Of a stretch of DNA of 8,311 bases, positions 6,678 through 8,311 are shown piece by piece (position 1 is the first letter of the stretch; every line of letters begins with the position of its first letter). The position numbers were made by a program, and so were the translations under genes. Source of the stretch: Palsa-513 sp036510225 (lineage in GTDB: Bacteria; Actinomycetota; Thermoleophilia; Solirubrobacterales; Solirubrobacteraceae); the NCBI GenBank assembly GCA_036510225.1, contig DATCEH010000117.1, positions 1-8,311 of the forward strand, read 5' to 3'. The notes beneath the pieces are model-generated. The model saw nothing but the letters and a program-made list of their open reading frames with translations. It was not told the DNA's origin and searched no databases.

Positions 6678-7163
6678 GTGAGAGACGCCGGGACGACGGA
6701 CGCGACGACCGACGCGGGGGCTTTGGAAGCCGGGGCCGAGCCGGTCGTCCGCCTGCGGGCCGTGGTCGGCAGGCTCGCCCGTCAGCTCCGTCCGACCCTG
6801 GCCGGCGCCGGCCTCACCCCGACGCAGATCTCGGTCCTCTTCAGCGTCGCCCGCCGCGGCCCGCTCCGGCTGTCTGAGCTCGCGGAGATCGAGGGACTCA
6901 ACCCGACGATGCTCTCGCGCGTCACCGCCCAGCTCGCCGACGACGGCCTTCTCACGCGGGTCACCGATCCTTCCGACCGGCGGGCCGCGCTGGTCGACGC
7001 GACACAACGGGGCCGGCGCGTGCGAGAGAAGATCCACCGCGAGCGCAACCAACTGCTCAGCGTCGAGCTCGACGGCCTGTCCCCGGCCGAGCGCGGCTCG
7101 ATCGAGGCCGCCCTCCCTGCCCTCGAAGCGCTGGCCGATCGCCTCCGCAACCGCTCCCGATGA
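6678..7163 (+). CDS. MarR-family transcriptional regulator
   Basis: A dimeric winged-helix repressor, 161 residues from the GTG start. Residues 1-20 are a variable Ala/Thr/Asp-rich leader. The DNA-binding core runs LTPTQISVLFSVAR (46-59), the helix RLSELAEIEGL (64-74), the recognition helix NPTMLSRVTAQLADDGLL (75-92), and the wing with the family signature DPSDRRAALVDAT (97-109). Flanking helices (about 21-43 and 112-156) form the dimer interface. Its stop overlaps the MFS start as ATGA, so the two are translated together. A 16-bp palindrome lies over its promoter, which suggests autorepression that is relieved by a small ligand. The ligand cannot be told from sequence. A longer product from TTG at 6645 is unlikely because that codon lies in the operator. 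Confidence 0.92.
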   Translation: MRDAGTTDATTDAGALEAGAEPVVRLRAVVGRLARQLRPTLAGAGLTPTQISVLFSVARRGPLRLSELAEIEGLNPTMLSRVTAQLADDGLLTRVTDPSDRRAALVDATQRGRRVREKIHRERNQLLSVELDGLSPAERGSIEAALPALEALADRLRNRSR

Positions 7164-8311
7164 AACGGATCTCAAACGCGGCCAGCCTCGCCTTTGCCGC
7201 CCTTGCGATCCCCAACTACCGCCGGTACGTCAGCGGTCAGGCGATCTCGCTGATCGGCACGTGGATGCAGATGACGGCCCAGTCGTGGCTCGTGTACACG
7301 CTGACTCACTCGAGCACCGACCTCGGCCTCGTCGTGGCCGCCCAGACGCTCCCGGTGCTGCTGCTCGGGCCGTACGGCGGCGTGATCGCCGACCGGGTCG
7401 ACAAACGGCGGCTGATGATCGTCCTCCAGTCGATGATGGGCCTCCAGGCGCTGGCGCTCGGACTGCTGACCGTGACCGGGTCTGTCGCGCTCTGGGAGAT
7501 CGTGGGCCTGGCGATGCTGCTCGGCCTCAACAACGCGTTCGAGAACCCGGCCCGCCAGTCGTTCATGCTCGAGATGGTCGGGACCGAATACCTGCGCAAC
7601 GCGGTCAGCCTGAACTCGGTCCTCGTCAACGTCGCCCGCTCGATCGGGCCGGCCGTCGCGGGGATCCTGATCGCGACCGTCGGCAATGGTGTGTGCTTCC
7701 TGGCGAACGCGGTCAGCTTCGCCGCGGTCGTCGGCTCGCTGGTCACGATGGATGCGTCCGCGCTGCATCCGAGTCCACCCACCCACCGCGGACCGGGTCA
7801 GCTCCGGGAGGGTCTGCGCTATGTCCGCCGGACGCCGGAGCTGGCGATCCCGCTCGTAATGATGGGGCTCGCCGGAATGCTCGCCTACGAGTTCCAGGTG
7901 TCACTCCCCGTGATGGCCAAGCAGGCGCTCCACGCCGGGCCGGCGGGGTTCGGCTTCATGACCGCGGCGATGGGCATCGGCGCGGTCGGCGGCGGCCTCG
8001 TGGTGGCTGCCCGGGGCCACATCGGTCTGCCGACGTTGACGCTCGCGGCCGCGGCCTTCGGGGCGACCCTGCTGCTGGCCGCGCTCGCCCCGAGCCTCCC
8101 GATCGAGCTGGGAGCGCTCGTCCTCACGGGGTGGGCGAGCGTCTCCTTCATGTCGACCGGCAACTCGACGCTCCAGCTCGGCGCCGACCCGGCGATGCGC
8201 GGGCGGGTGATGTCGCTGTGGTTCGTCGCCTTCCAGGGGTCCACACCGATCGGCGGCCCGATCATCGGGTGGGTGATCAGTGACGCGGGCGCACGCGCCG
8301 GCCTGGGCGTC
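7160..8311 (+). CDS. MFS exporter, EntS/MFS_3-like, partial at right edge
   Basis: A proton-coupled major facilitator permease, probably an efflux pump. The frame is open from ATG at 7160 to the window end, giving 384 residues; family members have about 400-420, so only the end of the protein is missing. The start NYRRYVSGQAISLIGTWMQ (19-37) and the loop 2-3 signature GGVIADRVDKRRL (73-85) are typical of the enterobactin-exporter-like MFS_3 group. FENPARQSFM (127-136), LNSVLVNVARSIGPAVAG (151-168) and RGRVMSLW (347-354) fit the same group. About ten hydrophobic segments are visible, with a hydrophilic middle loop at about 197-225. It overlaps the MarR gene by 4 nt. Substrate is unknown; the context suggests a drug, siderophore or toxic metabolite controlled by that regulator. 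Confidence 0.92.
   Translation, partial: MKRISNAASLAFAALAIPNYRRYVSGQAISLIGTWMQMTAQSWLVYTLTHSSTDLGLVVAAQTLPVLLLGPYGGVIADRVDKRRLMIVLQSMMGLQALALGLLTVTGSVALWEIVGLAMLLGLNNAFENPARQSFMLEMVGTEYLRNAVSLNSVLVNVARSIGPAVAGILIATVGNGVCFLANAVSFAAVVGSLVTMDASALHPSPPTHRGPGQLREGLRYVRRTPELAIPLVMMGLAGMLAYEFQVSLPVMAKQALHAGPAGFGFMTAAMGIGAVGGGLVVAARGHIGLPTLTLAAAAFGATLLLAALAPSLPIELGALVLTGWASVSFMSTGNSTLQLGADPAMRGRVMSLWFVAFQGSTPIGGPIIGWVISDAGARAGLGV

Noticed and set aside
7261..8283. Plus-strand open frame in the last kilobase
   Set aside because: It is a shadow of the MFS gene, which is read in another plus frame from 7160 and has clear permease motifs.

Overview
The window reads as chromosomal DNA from a high-GC bacterium, most likely an actinomycete. 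The signs are GC-rich codon third positions, a pyrR-pyrB-pyrC operon, sparse Shine-Dalgarno use with GTG starts, TANNNT-type -10 boxes without clear -35 boxes, and terminators without long U-tracts. A deep actinobacterial class such as Thermoleophilia is a guess from general style, not something the sequence proves. There are no RNA genes, insertion sequences, integrases or CRISPR arrays.

Layout, left to right. Positions 1-311 are a mostly non-coding trailer behind the pyr operon; its left edge looks like half of a terminator-like inverted repeat. Positions 312-3149 hold pyrC, pyrB and pyrR on the minus strand, transcribed pyrR-pyrB-pyrC and tightly packed (1-nt gap, then a 4-nt ATGA overlap). 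The pyrR leader (about 3150-3187) folds into a hairpin matching the known PyrR-binding-loop consensus, and it buries the pyrR Shine-Dalgarno sequence. Positions 3265-5229 are kup, a K+ transporter on the minus strand, probably with its own near-leaderless promoter and its own terminator hairpin. Positions 5230-5542 are a 313-nt gap with a perfect 31-bp odd-centred palindrome. Its flank is repeated at the left edge of the window. Positions 5543-6562 are an aquaporin-family channel on the minus strand with a long Gly-rich repetitive tail. A shared control region (6563-6677) carries a 16-bp perfect palindrome between two -10-like boxes. Rightward from it run a MarR-family regulator (6678-7163) and an MFS exporter that overlaps it by 4 nt and runs off the right edge.

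How the parts work together. PyrB and PyrC catalyse steps 2 and 3 of de novo pyrimidine synthesis, and PyrR is the uridine-nucleotide-sensing RNA-binding regulator of that operon. The leader suggests control by translational repression, as described for mycobacterial pyr operons, rather than by attenuation. Kup and the aquaporin are membrane transport genes that are probably expressed separately. The MarR-MFS pair has the layout of a self-regulated efflux operon. The position of its palindrome suggests the same regulator may also control the divergent aquaporin.

The gene families are all known. The most interesting signals are regulatory or structural: the pyrR leader, the repeated terminator-like element, the palindrome between opposed promoters, and the slippage-prone aquaporin tail.
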